64,000 nt of DNA from Propionibacteriaceae bacterium P6A17 (GTDB lineage: Bacteria > Actinomycetota > Actinomycetes > Propionibacteriales > Propionibacteriaceae): contig JHVD01000003.1 in NCBI GenBank assembly GCA_000619965.1, positions 176,000 through 239,999 on the forward strand, given 5' to 3'. The notes under the pieces were generated by a model, which ran no database searches, was not told the origin of the DNA, and worked only from the letters and a program-made list of their open reading frames with translations. Positions 39,676-48,561 of the stretch are shown piece by piece (positions within the stretch are counted from its first letter, which is position 1; the number at the start of each line of letters is the position of its first letter). The position numbers and the translations under genes were made by a program.

Positions 39676-42600
39676 TCAGTCGAGATCCCATAGCCAGCCT
39701 TCGCTCTTGCCGTTGATGGTGCAGCTCACCCGCATCCTCTTGTAGGGGGTGGGTGCGGCGGGATCCGCGGATTCGCTGAAGTCCTGGTCCACGCGGATGA
39801 CGCCCTCCGCGTCGCTGCGCACTTCGGTGAGCAGCGTGAGGTTCGTGCCCTGTCCGCCGAACACCCGGCACGCGGAATCGCCCCAGGCGTAATTGATGAC
39901 GACGGTCAGTCGCGTGCCGCTGCGGGAGACCCTCGAGACGGGCTGCACGTCGTACTCCTCCTTGTGGAACGGGCCGACCCGCTGCGACCGGGACTCCCCG
40001 GGCGGCACTCCCTCCCAGTACTGTTCGACCTTCCGGAGACCCTGTTCCACGACCAGGTACGAGCCCTGGCGGAGCTTGCCGTCGACGGCGTAGCGGTACC
40101 CCTCCGGCGCCCATCCGGCAGACTCCAGCAGGCTCACCTTCCCCGGGTATTCGATGCGCGCATGCGTCTTGTCGACCGCAGCGACCCGCGCCCTCCCGAC
40201 GACGCCGGGCTGCGCAGCCACCGGCGTCACCTGGACCGTCTCGGACAGCGCCTCGGCCTGGTCGAAGGAGTTGCGCTGCGTGTACCGCACCTGGAACCGC
40301 ACGGTGACGCCCACGGGCAGCGACTCGGTGAGGTAGCCATTCGACTCCGGCGTCGCCGCCGTCCAGGCGCCTCCGTCGATGCGGTAGTCGATGTGGTTGC
40401 CGGCCCGTCGCCCGTCCTCGCCGGTCAGGTTGGTCTTGACGGTGAACAGGATCTTCCCCGGCCACTGGCGAGTCGCCCTCGCGGACGCGAGCTCCAGCTT
40501 GGGCCGCGGCCAGGCGATCTGCGCCTCGGTGGTCTCGGCGACCATCCTGCGGGAGTGCAGGTTGGTGGCGTACAGCCTGAAGCGGACGGCGGACTTCCCG
40601 AAGCCCTGGAAATCGATGGACTGGGCCGGGTTCGGCGGGACCGCGACGGGGACGGCGCGCGAGGCCTGCTCGGACCCGTCCACGACCGGGACCAGCTCGA
40701 GGCGCATGTCCGGGTCGCCGTTGGAGTCGAGCGAGCCCGGCCCCACGTGCACGCCGAATGCGCCGCCACCGTCGGAGGACGTCGGCGAGGCGTCGATCGT
40801 CGCCTGCCCCAGCGGGGGCCCGACGGGGAACAGCGGCGTCGAGCGGTCGGACTCGTCGGAGGCGCCCGCCTTGTTGACCGCCACGAGCGAGAACGAGTAC
40901 GGCGTGCCGTTGGTGAGGCCCCTCCACGTGTGGGAGCGACGATCCCCCGGCAGTTCCTCGGTGCCGAGCTTGTTGCCCTGCGGCCCGAACAGGGTGAGCC
41001 GGTACTGCTCGACGGGGCTGCCCGCGTTGTCGGGGTTCTCGAAGCGCGCCGCCTGCCAGGCGACGGTGAGCTCGCCGTCGCCGCGGGTGGACTGGGGCGC
41101 GTCCGGCTTCAGCGGGCGCACGTCGGGCGTGTACGCGGCCGACTCCGGCGACGGGTCCGAGGCTCCCAGCTCGTTGTATTCGACGACGCTCAGCGTCCAG
41201 CCGACGTTGTTGCGCAGCCCGGTGATGGTGCAGGTGTTGCCGGAGCACTCCTGCGTCACCGGCGAGTGGCCGGCCGCGGAGGCCGTCACCTCGCGCTTCG
41301 TCACGGGATAGCCGTTGGAGGACGAGGAGCGGTATTCGAAGCGGATGGAGCCGTCGCCCACGACGCCGTTGAACGGCGCCGACGGCTGGGACGGGCGCGA
41401 GACGACGGTGACCCGGATCGTGCCGTCGACGACTCGGCTCGGGTCCTTCGTCGCATCCTGCACCGAGTAGCTGGCGGTCAGTGTGCCGACGAAGTCCTGC
41501 GCGGGCGTGATGGTCACGGACTGGCCGTCGTGGTCGATCGTCCCGGGGCCGGAGATGATGCGCGCCCCGACCACCTCCAGCGTCGGGTCCGCGAGGTGGG
41601 AGACGTCGTTGGTCAGCACCGGCACCGACAGCGGCTGCCCGGAGGGGGCCTTGTCGACGATGTCCGCGTTCGTCGTCGTCACCGGCTGCCGCGAGCCCAC
41701 CATCTCGAGGACCACCTCGACGGGTGCCGACGCGCTCTGGGCGTTCTCGACGACGCCCTTCAGGATGCGACGGGTGCCGCGCTTGGCGTCCACGGGCGCC
41801 TCCGCGACGATGACCGAGCCGCCGGCCTCCGTCGACCACGTGATGGGCGCGTCGCCGCCGGCGTCCTGCCAGGAGTGGAAGTTGAAGTCGAGCCCCTGCG
41901 GGTCGCGGAACAGCGGCATGAGCGACAGGCGCGACTGCCCCTCGGCCGGGCCCACCTGCAGCAGCGCGGTGGTGACCTGCTCGGGCGGCAGCTGGGTGAG
42001 GTCGAGCTTGTCGGCCCCGGCCCGCTGGTTCGCCGCTGGACGCACCTGCACCTTGATGGTCACGAATGCGCGCTTGGCCGACGAGTCCCCCTCCGGCACC
42101 ACGTCGGCCACCTCGAACACCACCGCGCCGGGCCCCTGGTAGTCCGCCGACGGGGTGAACTCGACGCCGCCCGTCGCGGGCACGGCGGTGCCGGTGGTGG
42201 CGACGATGGTGTCGGTGCTCGTGAGCTTCACGGCGCGGCCGCGGGTGCCGACGAGCAGATCCTCGAAGTCGATGTGGGTGGGCTGGCCGGCGGTGGCGAC
42301 GACGACGCGGCTCGCGTCGCGGACCATCGGCACGACCTCCCCGGTGCCCGGGATGGTGACGAGCCCGTAGGTGGACTGTCCGTCACCGTCGGTGACCTGG
42401 TATCGGACCTGCTGCATCGTCTCCTTGACAGGCACGGATACCTTGCCGCCGACGACGCGCGGGGCCTGCTCGTCGTCGGGGTCGAAGCCGGGGACGCTGA
42501 CCTTGAGCGCCTCGTGCGGGCCGTCGGCATCGAAATCGTTGGCGAGCACGTCGACCTCGACGAAGCGCTTGTCGACCACGTCCTGCACGCTGAGGGTGTC

Positions 42601-45600
42601 GTCGCGCGTGGTCGGCGGCAGCAGCGGCGCGTCGTCGCGGACGTTCACCTGGAAGCTGCCGATGCCTTCCTGCCCGCGCACGTCGACGACGCGGTACGTG
42701 CCCGACAACGTGCCGGGCTCGTCGAGCGGGTCGATGGCGATCTCGCGGTCGTTGACGATGCGGGCGGCGACGAGGGTGTCGTCGAGCTTGACGGGCTCGT
42801 GGGTGCCGAAGCTGAACTGGTCTCCCTCGAGGTCGTAGTCGTTGGCGAGCACGGGGAGCCGGATCGGCCGGCCGGGGCGCACGTCGAGCGTGTCGTGGGC
42901 GGCCACCGGCGGGGAGTTGGTGCTTCCCGGCCGGGCGATCCCGATGCGGATCTGCCCCTCCGCCATGGCGCCGAGCGAGTCGGCGACGCGGTAGCGGAAC
43001 GTGTCGGTGCCCTCGCTGGTGGGGAACGCCTCGTAGGTGAGGAACTTCTCGCCCACCTCGACGATGCGGCCGAGCCGCGGACCGGCGCCCAGCCCGACCA
43101 GGCGCACCGCGTCGCCGTTGGGGTCGATGCCGGACAGCTCGATCGGGATGCGCGTCACCGACCCTGCGAGCACGCGGTCGACGACGTCGGGCGCCACCGG
43201 CGGCAGGTTGGGCGCGTCCTCGTTGATCGTCGTCACCAGCAGCGTCGCGGAGGCGGTGTTGCCCTCCTCGTCGATGACCTCGTACGGGATCGCCGCCTGC
43301 GGACGCTGGGCGCCTGCGGGTGCACGCACCCGGATCACGTCGCCGTCGATCCAGGCGTCGTCGCCGAGGGGCGACTCGAGGATGCGGTTGATCTTGAGGT
43401 CCAGCCCGACGGGCGAGACGTCGTTGGCGAGGACGCGCGCGGTGACGATGCTGCCCGCGCGCACGTTGACCTCGTCGTTCTTCGCCTCGGGCGCGACGGA
43501 GCCGGTGGACTCCGTCGGGATGACGACGACCGTGCCGCGCGCGGTGTGGCGGCCGTCGGAGACGACGTACTCGACGGTCACCGGCGCCTTGGGCGTCGAC
43601 TTCGCGCGCACGGTGAGCAGGTGGCGTCGCTCCAGGCGCACCTCGAGCGACGGGTCGGCGGTGATCGTCTGGATCACCAGCACGTCCCCGTCGGCGTCGG
43701 TGTCGTTGAGCAGCGGATCGACGAACACGGACCCCTCGGGCGGCAGCATCGCCACGTCGAGCGCAGCGATGGGCGGGTTGTCGCGCGACGGCTCGACGAC
43801 GTCCACGCGCACGACGCCGGTGTCGATCAGGCCCGCAGCGACGTTGTAGGTGAGGTAGTAGGTGCCGGCCGACGGCGCCTCGAACGTGAAGCGGTGCTCC
43901 TGGTAGTCGGGCACCATCTTGCAGGACTCGCAGTCCTCGACGAGCACCTCCTGCAGCGTCAGGTTCTGGCCGAAGTCGTTCTCGAGCGGGCTGATGGTGA
44001 TGCTCTCGCCCACCTTGGCGGTCGCATGGTCGACGTGCGCCACCGGCTTGACCGGGTCCTCGACGACGTTGACCAGCAGCTCGCCCTCGGCGGAGTCGGT
44101 GCCGTCGGAGACGACGACGCCGATCTTTTTCACACCCGTCGTCTTGCCGATGTCCTGGTAGTGGATGGTGCCGTCGGCGCTGAACGTGAGCAGGTCCTCA
44201 GAGCCTGCGGGCAAGTATGCGTCGCGAAGGATCAGGGGGTCACCCTCCGGGTCGCGCCAGTCCAGCAGGAGCCGCTTGGTGAACGAGCGGCCCTTCTGGA
44301 TGGTGACGGGCTGCGCGAGCTCGAACGGGTAGGGGGCCTTGTTGGCCTTGGCCGGGTCGGCCGCGACGACGGTGACCGTCACCTGCGCGGAATCGCTCAG
44401 CTCGCCGTCGGAGATCTCGTAGCCGAACGTCAGCGTCTGCTGCTTCGTCTCGGCCGGGATGGTGATCTGGAGGCCCGTGCCGTTGCGCACCAACTGCAGG
44501 GAGGCGCCGTCGATCTCCTTCGGCGCGGAGATGGTGAGGACGTCGCCGTCGAGGTCGGAGTCGTTGTCGAGCACGTCAAGGATCGTGGCCCGGCCGGCGC
44601 GGGCGCTCAGCAGGTCGTCTTGCGCGACGGGGGCGCGATTCTCGTCGCTGCGCTGCGCCCGCTCGTTGGTGAGCGGGGCGTCCGGGTTCGGTGGCTCGTT
44701 GCGGTCCTCGCGCACGAACTGGTCCCATTTGTCGATGCGCGCCATGTCGTCGTCGACGAGCCACACGATGCCGTGTTCGGCGTCGCCGAGCGCGACGGTG
44801 CGCCGGTTGACGAGGAAGGCGAGGCCATTGCCGGCGCCCGCGACGTCGAGACCCGGCACCTCGCGGATCTCGGGCTCGGCGTCGGGGCAGCGCCGCACCA
44901 CACGATCGCCGAAGAGGCCGTAGAGGCAATCGCCGAGCTGAACCGGCTGGATCGCGGCGGCCGCCATCTGGCCGCTGAGTGAGCGAGGCCCGTCGGGGGT
45001 GACGCCGATGAGGCCGGCCTCGGTCGCGTACGCGGCACGCACGTCCTCCCGTCCGCCGAGCACCCGGTCGACCGGCGGCAGCAGGTGGGCGCCGGCCGCG
45101 CCGGAGACGTCGAAGACGCCGTCGAGGCCCTCGACGAAGATCCTGCCGGTCGAGTGGTCGAGCACCACCGCGCGGTCGCCGACGGCGCTCAGCTCGATGG
45201 CGGCGGCGCGGTCGGCGTCGACGGTGAACGGCAGCGGCGTCGAGACCATCTCGCCGTCGCGTTCGCGCACGAGCGCCGAGCGGGTGACGTCGAGGCCGAT
45301 CAGCTCGCCGGAGGTGGTGAGCGTCACGCGGCCACCAATACCCACCTCGAACTGGGCCTTGTCCTTGTCGAAGTCCATCGCGAGCACGTCCGAGGTGCGG
45401 CCGTACCAGACGCGCCCGTTCTCCGGGCTGCTGATGAGCAGGTACGGGCCCACCATCTGCACCTGGGCGCCGATGGGAAGCTGCTTCGGCGACTCCATGC
45501 GGTTGCGGGCCGGGTCGTAGGGGGTGAGAGTGTTGGACTCCTCACCGAGCACGAGCACGACGTCCTCGTGCTGCAGCACCGACGACCGCGAGTCGCCGAC

Positions 45601-45846
45601 GGCCGTCGCGGAGGCCACCTCCCTGATCTGCGTGTTCACCGCGCCCACCAGGCCGAGCGAGCGGTTCGTCGCGAACACGACGCCCTCGTCGAGCCGCACG
45701 TCGGCCCGCTCGAGACCGGGGCTGGCGTAGGCCGCGACGCCGAGCGCGATCGCGACCACGCCGACGACGAGCCACTGCCAGCCGCGGCGCAGCGCGCGCA
45801 GCAGACGACGGACGCCCCGAGAGGCGAACATGCCCGACTCGGCCAC
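39676..45846 (-). CDS. Giant surface protein with Ig-like/tandem-95 repeats and FN3 domains
   Basis: 2,056 residues from GTG 45846, preceded by GGGAGG 6 bp upstream (ATG 45831 is an alternative). A cytoplasmic basic start and one membrane helix (about residues 22-42) are followed by a β-propeller-like region (to about 400), many cadherin/tandem-95-type repeats with NRAPVAQDDLL, DNDSDLDGD and similar DxDGD calcium-binding-like loops (to about 1,420), and FN3 domains near the C-terminus (for example APFNGVVGDGSIRF and DAPQSTRGDGELTVAW). It ends without a wall-sorting signal. Likely a membrane-anchored extracellular scaffold. It starts at the last base of the FHA gene's stop codon. Confidence 0.9.
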   Translation of the reverse strand: MAESGMFASRGVRRLLRALRRGWQWLVVGVVAIALGVAAYASPGLERADVRLDEGVVFATNRSLGLVGAVNTQIREVASATAVGDSRSSVLQHEDVVLVLGEESNTLTPYDPARNRMESPKQLPIGAQVQMVGPYLLISSPENGRVWYGRTSDVLAMDFDKDKAQFEVGIGGRVTLTTSGELIGLDVTRSALVRERDGEMVSTPLPFTVDADRAAAIELSAVGDRAVVLDHSTGRIFVEGLDGVFDVSGAAGAHLLPPVDRVLGGREDVRAAYATEAGLIGVTPDGPRSLSGQMAAAAIQPVQLGDCLYGLFGDRVVRRCPDAEPEIREVPGLDVAGAGNGLAFLVNRRTVALGDAEHGIVWLVDDDMARIDKWDQFVREDRNEPPNPDAPLTNERAQRSDENRAPVAQDDLLSARAGRATILDVLDNDSDLDGDVLTISAPKEIDGASLQLVRNGTGLQITIPAETKQQTLTFGYEISDGELSDSAQVTVTVVAADPAKANKAPYPFELAQPVTIQKGRSFTKRLLLDWRDPEGDPLILRDAYLPAGSEDLLTFSADGTIHYQDIGKTTGVKKIGVVVSDGTDSAEGELLVNVVEDPVKPVAHVDHATAKVGESITISPLENDFGQNLTLQEVLVEDCESCKMVPDYQEHRFTFEAPSAGTYYLTYNVAAGLIDTGVVRVDVVEPSRDNPPIAALDVAMLPPEGSVFVDPLLNDTDADGDVLVIQTITADPSLEVRLERRHLLTVRAKSTPKAPVTVEYVVSDGRHTARGTVVVIPTESTGSVAPEAKNDEVNVRAGSIVTARVLANDVSPVGLDLKINRILESPLGDDAWIDGDVIRVRAPAGAQRPQAAIPYEVIDEEGNTASATLLVTTINEDAPNLPPVAPDVVDRVLAGSVTRIPIELSGIDPNGDAVRLVGLGAGPRLGRIVEVGEKFLTYEAFPTSEGTDTFRYRVADSLGAMAEGQIRIGIARPGSTNSPPVAAHDTLDVRPGRPIRLPVLANDYDLEGDQFSFGTHEPVKLDDTLVAARIVNDREIAIDPLDEPGTLSGTYRVVDVRGQEGIGSFQVNVRDDAPLLPPTTRDDTLSVQDVVDKRFVEVDVLANDFDADGPHEALKVSVPGFDPDDEQAPRVVGGKVSVPVKETMQQVRYQVTDGDGQSTYGLVTIPGTGEVVPMVRDASRVVVATAGQPTHIDFEDLLVGTRGRAVKLTSTDTIVATTGTAVPATGGVEFTPSADYQGPGAVVFEVADVVPEGDSSAKRAFVTIKVQVRPAANQRAGADKLDLTQLPPEQVTTALLQVGPAEGQSRLSLMPLFRDPQGLDFNFHSWQDAGGDAPITWSTEAGGSVIVAEAPVDAKRGTRRILKGVVENAQSASAPVEVVLEMVGSRQPVTTTNADIVDKAPSGQPLSVPVLTNDVSHLADPTLEVVGARIISGPGTIDHDGQSVTITPAQDFVGTLTASYSVQDATKDPSRVVDGTIRVTVVSRPSQPSAPFNGVVGDGSIRFEYRSSSSNGYPVTKREVTASAAGHSPVTQECSGNTCTITGLRNNVGWTLSVVEYNELGASDPSPESAAYTPDVRPLKPDAPQSTRGDGELTVAWQAARFENPDNAGSPVEQYRLTLFGPQGNKLGTEELPGDRRSHTWRGLTNGTPYSFSLVAVNKAGASDESDRSTPLFPVGPPLGQATIDASPTSSDGGGAFGVHVGPGSLDSNGDPDMRLELVPVVDGSEQASRAVPVAVPPNPAQSIDFQGFGKSAVRFRLYATNLHSRRMVAETTEAQIAWPRPKLELASARATRQWPGKILFTVKTNLTGEDGRRAGNHIDYRIDGGAWTAATPESNGYLTESLPVGVTVRFQVRYTQRNSFDQAEALSETVQVTPVAAQPGVVGRARVAAVDKTHARIEYPGKVSLLESAGWAPEGYRYAVDGKLRQGSYLVVEQGLRKVEQYWEGVPPGESRSQRVGPFHKEEYDVQPVSRVSRSGTRLTVVINYAWGDSACRVFGGQGTNLTLLTEVRSDAEGVIRVDQDFSESADPAAPTPYKRMRVSCTINGKSEGWLWDLD

Positions 45847-47366
45847 TATGCGCCTCCCGGCCCCTCGATGCGCAGGGAGACGCCGTCGCCGAGGTCGACG
45901 ATGGTGCCGAGCTCTACCTGCACGCTGCTGCCGTCGCGCAGCTCGAACTCGGGCTCGCCCGGGGAGCGCACGACGGTGCCGTTGGTGGAGCCGAGGTCGG
46001 TGATGACGACGTTCCACTCCCGCGCCTCGATGAGCAGGTGGCGGCGGGAGATGTCGTTGCCGGGGCTCGGTACGCGCAGCGGGATCGCGCCCGCTGGGCC
46101 CTTTGCCGGGTCGGGGGAGCGGCCCACGACGATGGGCCCGGTGATGTCCACGAACTCGCCCAGGCTGGTGCGCACGCCCGCGATCACCGGACGCAGCAGG
46201 GGGCGCTGCCGGGACGAGTCGACGGGTGCTCCGCACAGGCGGCACGCGCGGGCGCCGACGGGGTTCGGGTGGCCCTGCAGGCACGGCGCCGCCAAGAGCT
46301 GCGGGACCGGCTCGGGCTCCTGCGGCTTGTGGCTGGCGGCCAGGTCCGTCGAGAAGATGGTGCCGGCATCCTCCTCGACCTCGCCGAACTGCCCGGGCAC
46401 GACGACCGGTGCCGGCCGCTGCGCCGGGTCGGCCATACGGATCGGGGCCGGGGGTTCCGGCTCGGGCGGCGGCGGCACCGCGTCCGCGACGGTGGGCGGC
46501 GCTTCCGCGGAGGCCTCGACCGGCATCAGCTCCGTGATGTCCGCCAGAGCGAGCGGGGGCACTGCGTCGGCCGGCTCGTGGGCCTCGGGTCCCGGCTCAG
46601 CGGCCTGTTCGTCGGGCTGCGGAGCGGGCTCGGGAGCGGCCTCGGCGGGCTCGGGAGCGGCCTCGTCGGGCTCGACGGGCGGGAGGTCGTCGGGCCGCGC
46701 GGGAGCTGCGGCGACGACCTCGGTCGGCGCCGACGGCGGCTCGACGGCGTCGACGACGTCGACGACCTGCGCCGACTCCTCCGCCGCTGGCGGCACATCC
46801 TCCCCCACCGCGGCGCGCGTCGGCACCGGGCGCGCCTTGGGGCGAAGGCCGAGCACGGGGAACTTGCCGAGGACCCCCCGATCTGTCTGGGTCGGGAAGC
46901 GCAGTTGCCGATCCTTGGCGGTGGTGAGGGTCACCGTCGAGACGAGCGCGGCGCCCACGACCAGCGGAAGCGCGGGTGCGTCGTCGGGGGCCTCCTCGAG
47001 GAGCACGGAGAAGGTCTGCTCGGCGTCGAGGCGCTGCTCATGCCAGGTGGCCGCGCCCTGCCCGTCGAGGACGACGGCGCCCCGCTCGTCCACGACGTTC
47101 ACCGAACCCCGGGCGATGCCATGGAGCCCCGTCGCGTCCCAGAAGAACGCCGCGAAGTGCGGCATGGAGTCGATGCCCGCGTCCGCGATGTACGCGACGA
47201 GCGCCTGCGGCGTGCCCGCCTCGAGGGTGCCCAGCCACAACTCCTCGACGAGACGCGCCGCCGACGGCGGCGGGGCCATCATGATGACGAGCGAGGTGGG
47301 GCCGGAGAGCGCCAGCCAACTGCCCGTCGTGTACGACAGGCGCCATGCAGCCATGGGCAGGGCCAT
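45846..47366 (-). CDS. FHA domain protein with zinc-ribbon-like motif
   Basis: 506 residues from ATG 47366 (GGGAGGAACC ribosome site). Globular N-terminal domain (about 1-160) of unknown type, a long Ala/Pro/Glu-rich linker, a zinc-ribbon-like motif (CLQGHPNPVGARACRLCG, about 395-412), and a C-terminal FHA domain (about 430-500) with GRSP, SRRH and DLGSTNGT. FHA domains bind phosphothreonine. No transmembrane segment. It is the first gene of the six-gene locus ending at 33649. No Ser/Thr kinase or phosphatase is in the locus, so the phospho-partner is encoded elsewhere. Confidence 0.9.
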   Translation of the reverse strand: MALPMAAWRLSYTTGSWLALSGPTSLVIMMAPPPSAARLVEELWLGTLEAGTPQALVAYIADAGIDSMPHFAAFFWDATGLHGIARGSVNVVDERGAVVLDGQGAATWHEQRLDAEQTFSVLLEEAPDDAPALPLVVGAALVSTVTLTTAKDRQLRFPTQTDRGVLGKFPVLGLRPKARPVPTRAAVGEDVPPAAEESAQVVDVVDAVEPPSAPTEVVAAAPARPDDLPPVEPDEAAPEPAEAAPEPAPQPDEQAAEPGPEAHEPADAVPPLALADITELMPVEASAEAPPTVADAVPPPPEPEPPAPIRMADPAQRPAPVVVPGQFGEVEEDAGTIFSTDLAASHKPQEPEPVPQLLAAPCLQGHPNPVGARACRLCGAPVDSSRQRPLLRPVIAGVRTSLGEFVDITGPIVVGRSPDPAKGPAGAIPLRVPSPGNDISRRHLLIEAREWNVVITDLGSTNGTVVRSPGEPEFELRDGSSVQVELGTIVDLGDGVSLRIEGPGGA

Positions 47367-47432
47367 GGTTCCTCCCTCTCGACGTGCCGGATCAGGTGAT
47401 GGCCACCCAACCAGCAGAACCTAACGAGAAGG

Positions 47433-48554
47433 TTACGAGCGCACCCGGGTCAGTGCCCGGGCCATCCGGTCCACGGCCTCGGCGACGACTTCCGGACTCG
47501 TCGCGAGGTTGACCCGCACGAACTGCGACGTCTCGGGCGCGAAGTCACCCCCGAAGTTGAACCGCACCCGCGCCTCCTCGTGGAAGAACCTACCCGGCTC
47601 GGCCAGACCGAGAAAAGAGCAGTCCAGCCAAGCGAGATACGTGCCCTCGGACGGGCGGTACTCCAGCCCGAGCTTATCGCCCACCAGCCGGGCGAAGAGC
47701 TCCTTGTTGGCGCGCACTTCGTCGACGAGCTCCAGCAGGAAATCGCGACTGGCGTCGAGGGCCGTCGCATGCGAGAGCGCCCCGAAGTGGCTCATGGCCT
47801 CCCCCACGTACGGCGGCAGCGAGCGCAGCATCGGCTCCGCGTCCGGGCTGGCGAAGAGCAGCGCGGCCTTGATGCCGGCGAGGTTGAACGCCTTGGCCGC
47901 CGACGCGGCCACCAGCACCCGGCCAGGGGCGGGGAGCGCCAGGAAGGGCGTGAATTCGGCGCCGTTCAGCGGGGCGTGGATCTCGTCGACGATCAGCGTG
48001 ACGTCGTGGTGCTTCGCCAGCTCCGCCAGCGCGACGAGCTCCTCGCGCGTGTGCACGGTGCCGTTGGGGTTGTGCGGCGAGCACAGCAGGTGCGCGCGGG
48101 CGCCGTCGGCGAAGGCACGCTCCAGCCCCGCGAGGTCGAGACGGTCGTCGACGAGCGGCACCTCGACGATCCTCCGGCCCGTGCCCGTGACGATGTGGCG
48201 AAACGGCGGATAGATGGGCGGGTTGATGACCACCGCGACGCCGGGTGCCGTCGCACGCTCCAGCGAGTAGCGCATGGCCTGCATGACGTCGCCGGCCGTC
48301 GACGTGAGGGCAAGGTCGGGCTCCCAACCCCAGCGCCACTGCGCGAACCGCGCGTACGCCTCCTGGTAGATGGGCTGCTCCGGGTAGCCCGTGTCGCCGT
48401 CGCGCATCGCCTGCTCCAGGCGCTCGATCACCGGCTCGGGCATCCGGCAGTCCATCTCCGCGACGAACATGGGCAGCACGTCGGGCTCCCAGCGCGTCCA
48501 CTTGATGGAGGTGCGGCGACGCAGGTCGGCCAGGGGGACGTCGAAGACGGTCAC
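47433..48554 (-). CDS. MalY/PatB-type aminotransferase (cystathionine β-lyase)
   Basis: PLP fold-type I enzyme, 373 residues from GTG 48554. Begins RRTSIKWTRWEPDVLPMFVAEMDC (noted by FVAEMD), a MalY/PatB signature. The PLP lysine is in ASAAKAFNLAG, the substrate arginine near the C-terminus (FVRVNLATS). These enzymes cleave cystathionine to homocysteine or desulfurise cysteine, and can transaminate. Coupled 7 bp downstream of the unknown duplicated-domain gene. The pathway assignment (methionine supply versus regulation, as in E. coli MalY) cannot be settled from sequence. Confidence 0.9.
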   Translation of the reverse strand: MTVFDVPLADLRRRTSIKWTRWEPDVLPMFVAEMDCRMPEPVIERLEQAMRDGDTGYPEQPIYQEAYARFAQWRWGWEPDLALTSTAGDVMQAMRYSLERATAPGVAVVINPPIYPPFRHIVTGTGRRIVEVPLVDDRLDLAGLERAFADGARAHLLCSPHNPNGTVHTREELVALAELAKHHDVTLIVDEIHAPLNGAEFTPFLALPAPGRVLVAASAAKAFNLAGIKAALLFASPDAEPMLRSLPPYVGEAMSHFGALSHATALDASRDFLLELVDEVRANKELFARLVGDKLGLEYRPSEGTYLAWLDCSFLGLAEPGRFFHEEARVRFNFGGDFAPETSQFVRVNLATSPEVVAEAVDRMARALTRVRS

Positions 48555-48561
48555 GGTGCGA

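Noticed and set aside
39964..44982. Very long reading frame (1,672 codons) on the plus strand
   Set aside because: Antisense to the FN3/Ig-like protein gene; the opposite strand has coherent domains, whereas this frame is Arg/Gly/Val/Leu-rich low-complexity sequence produced by high GC content.
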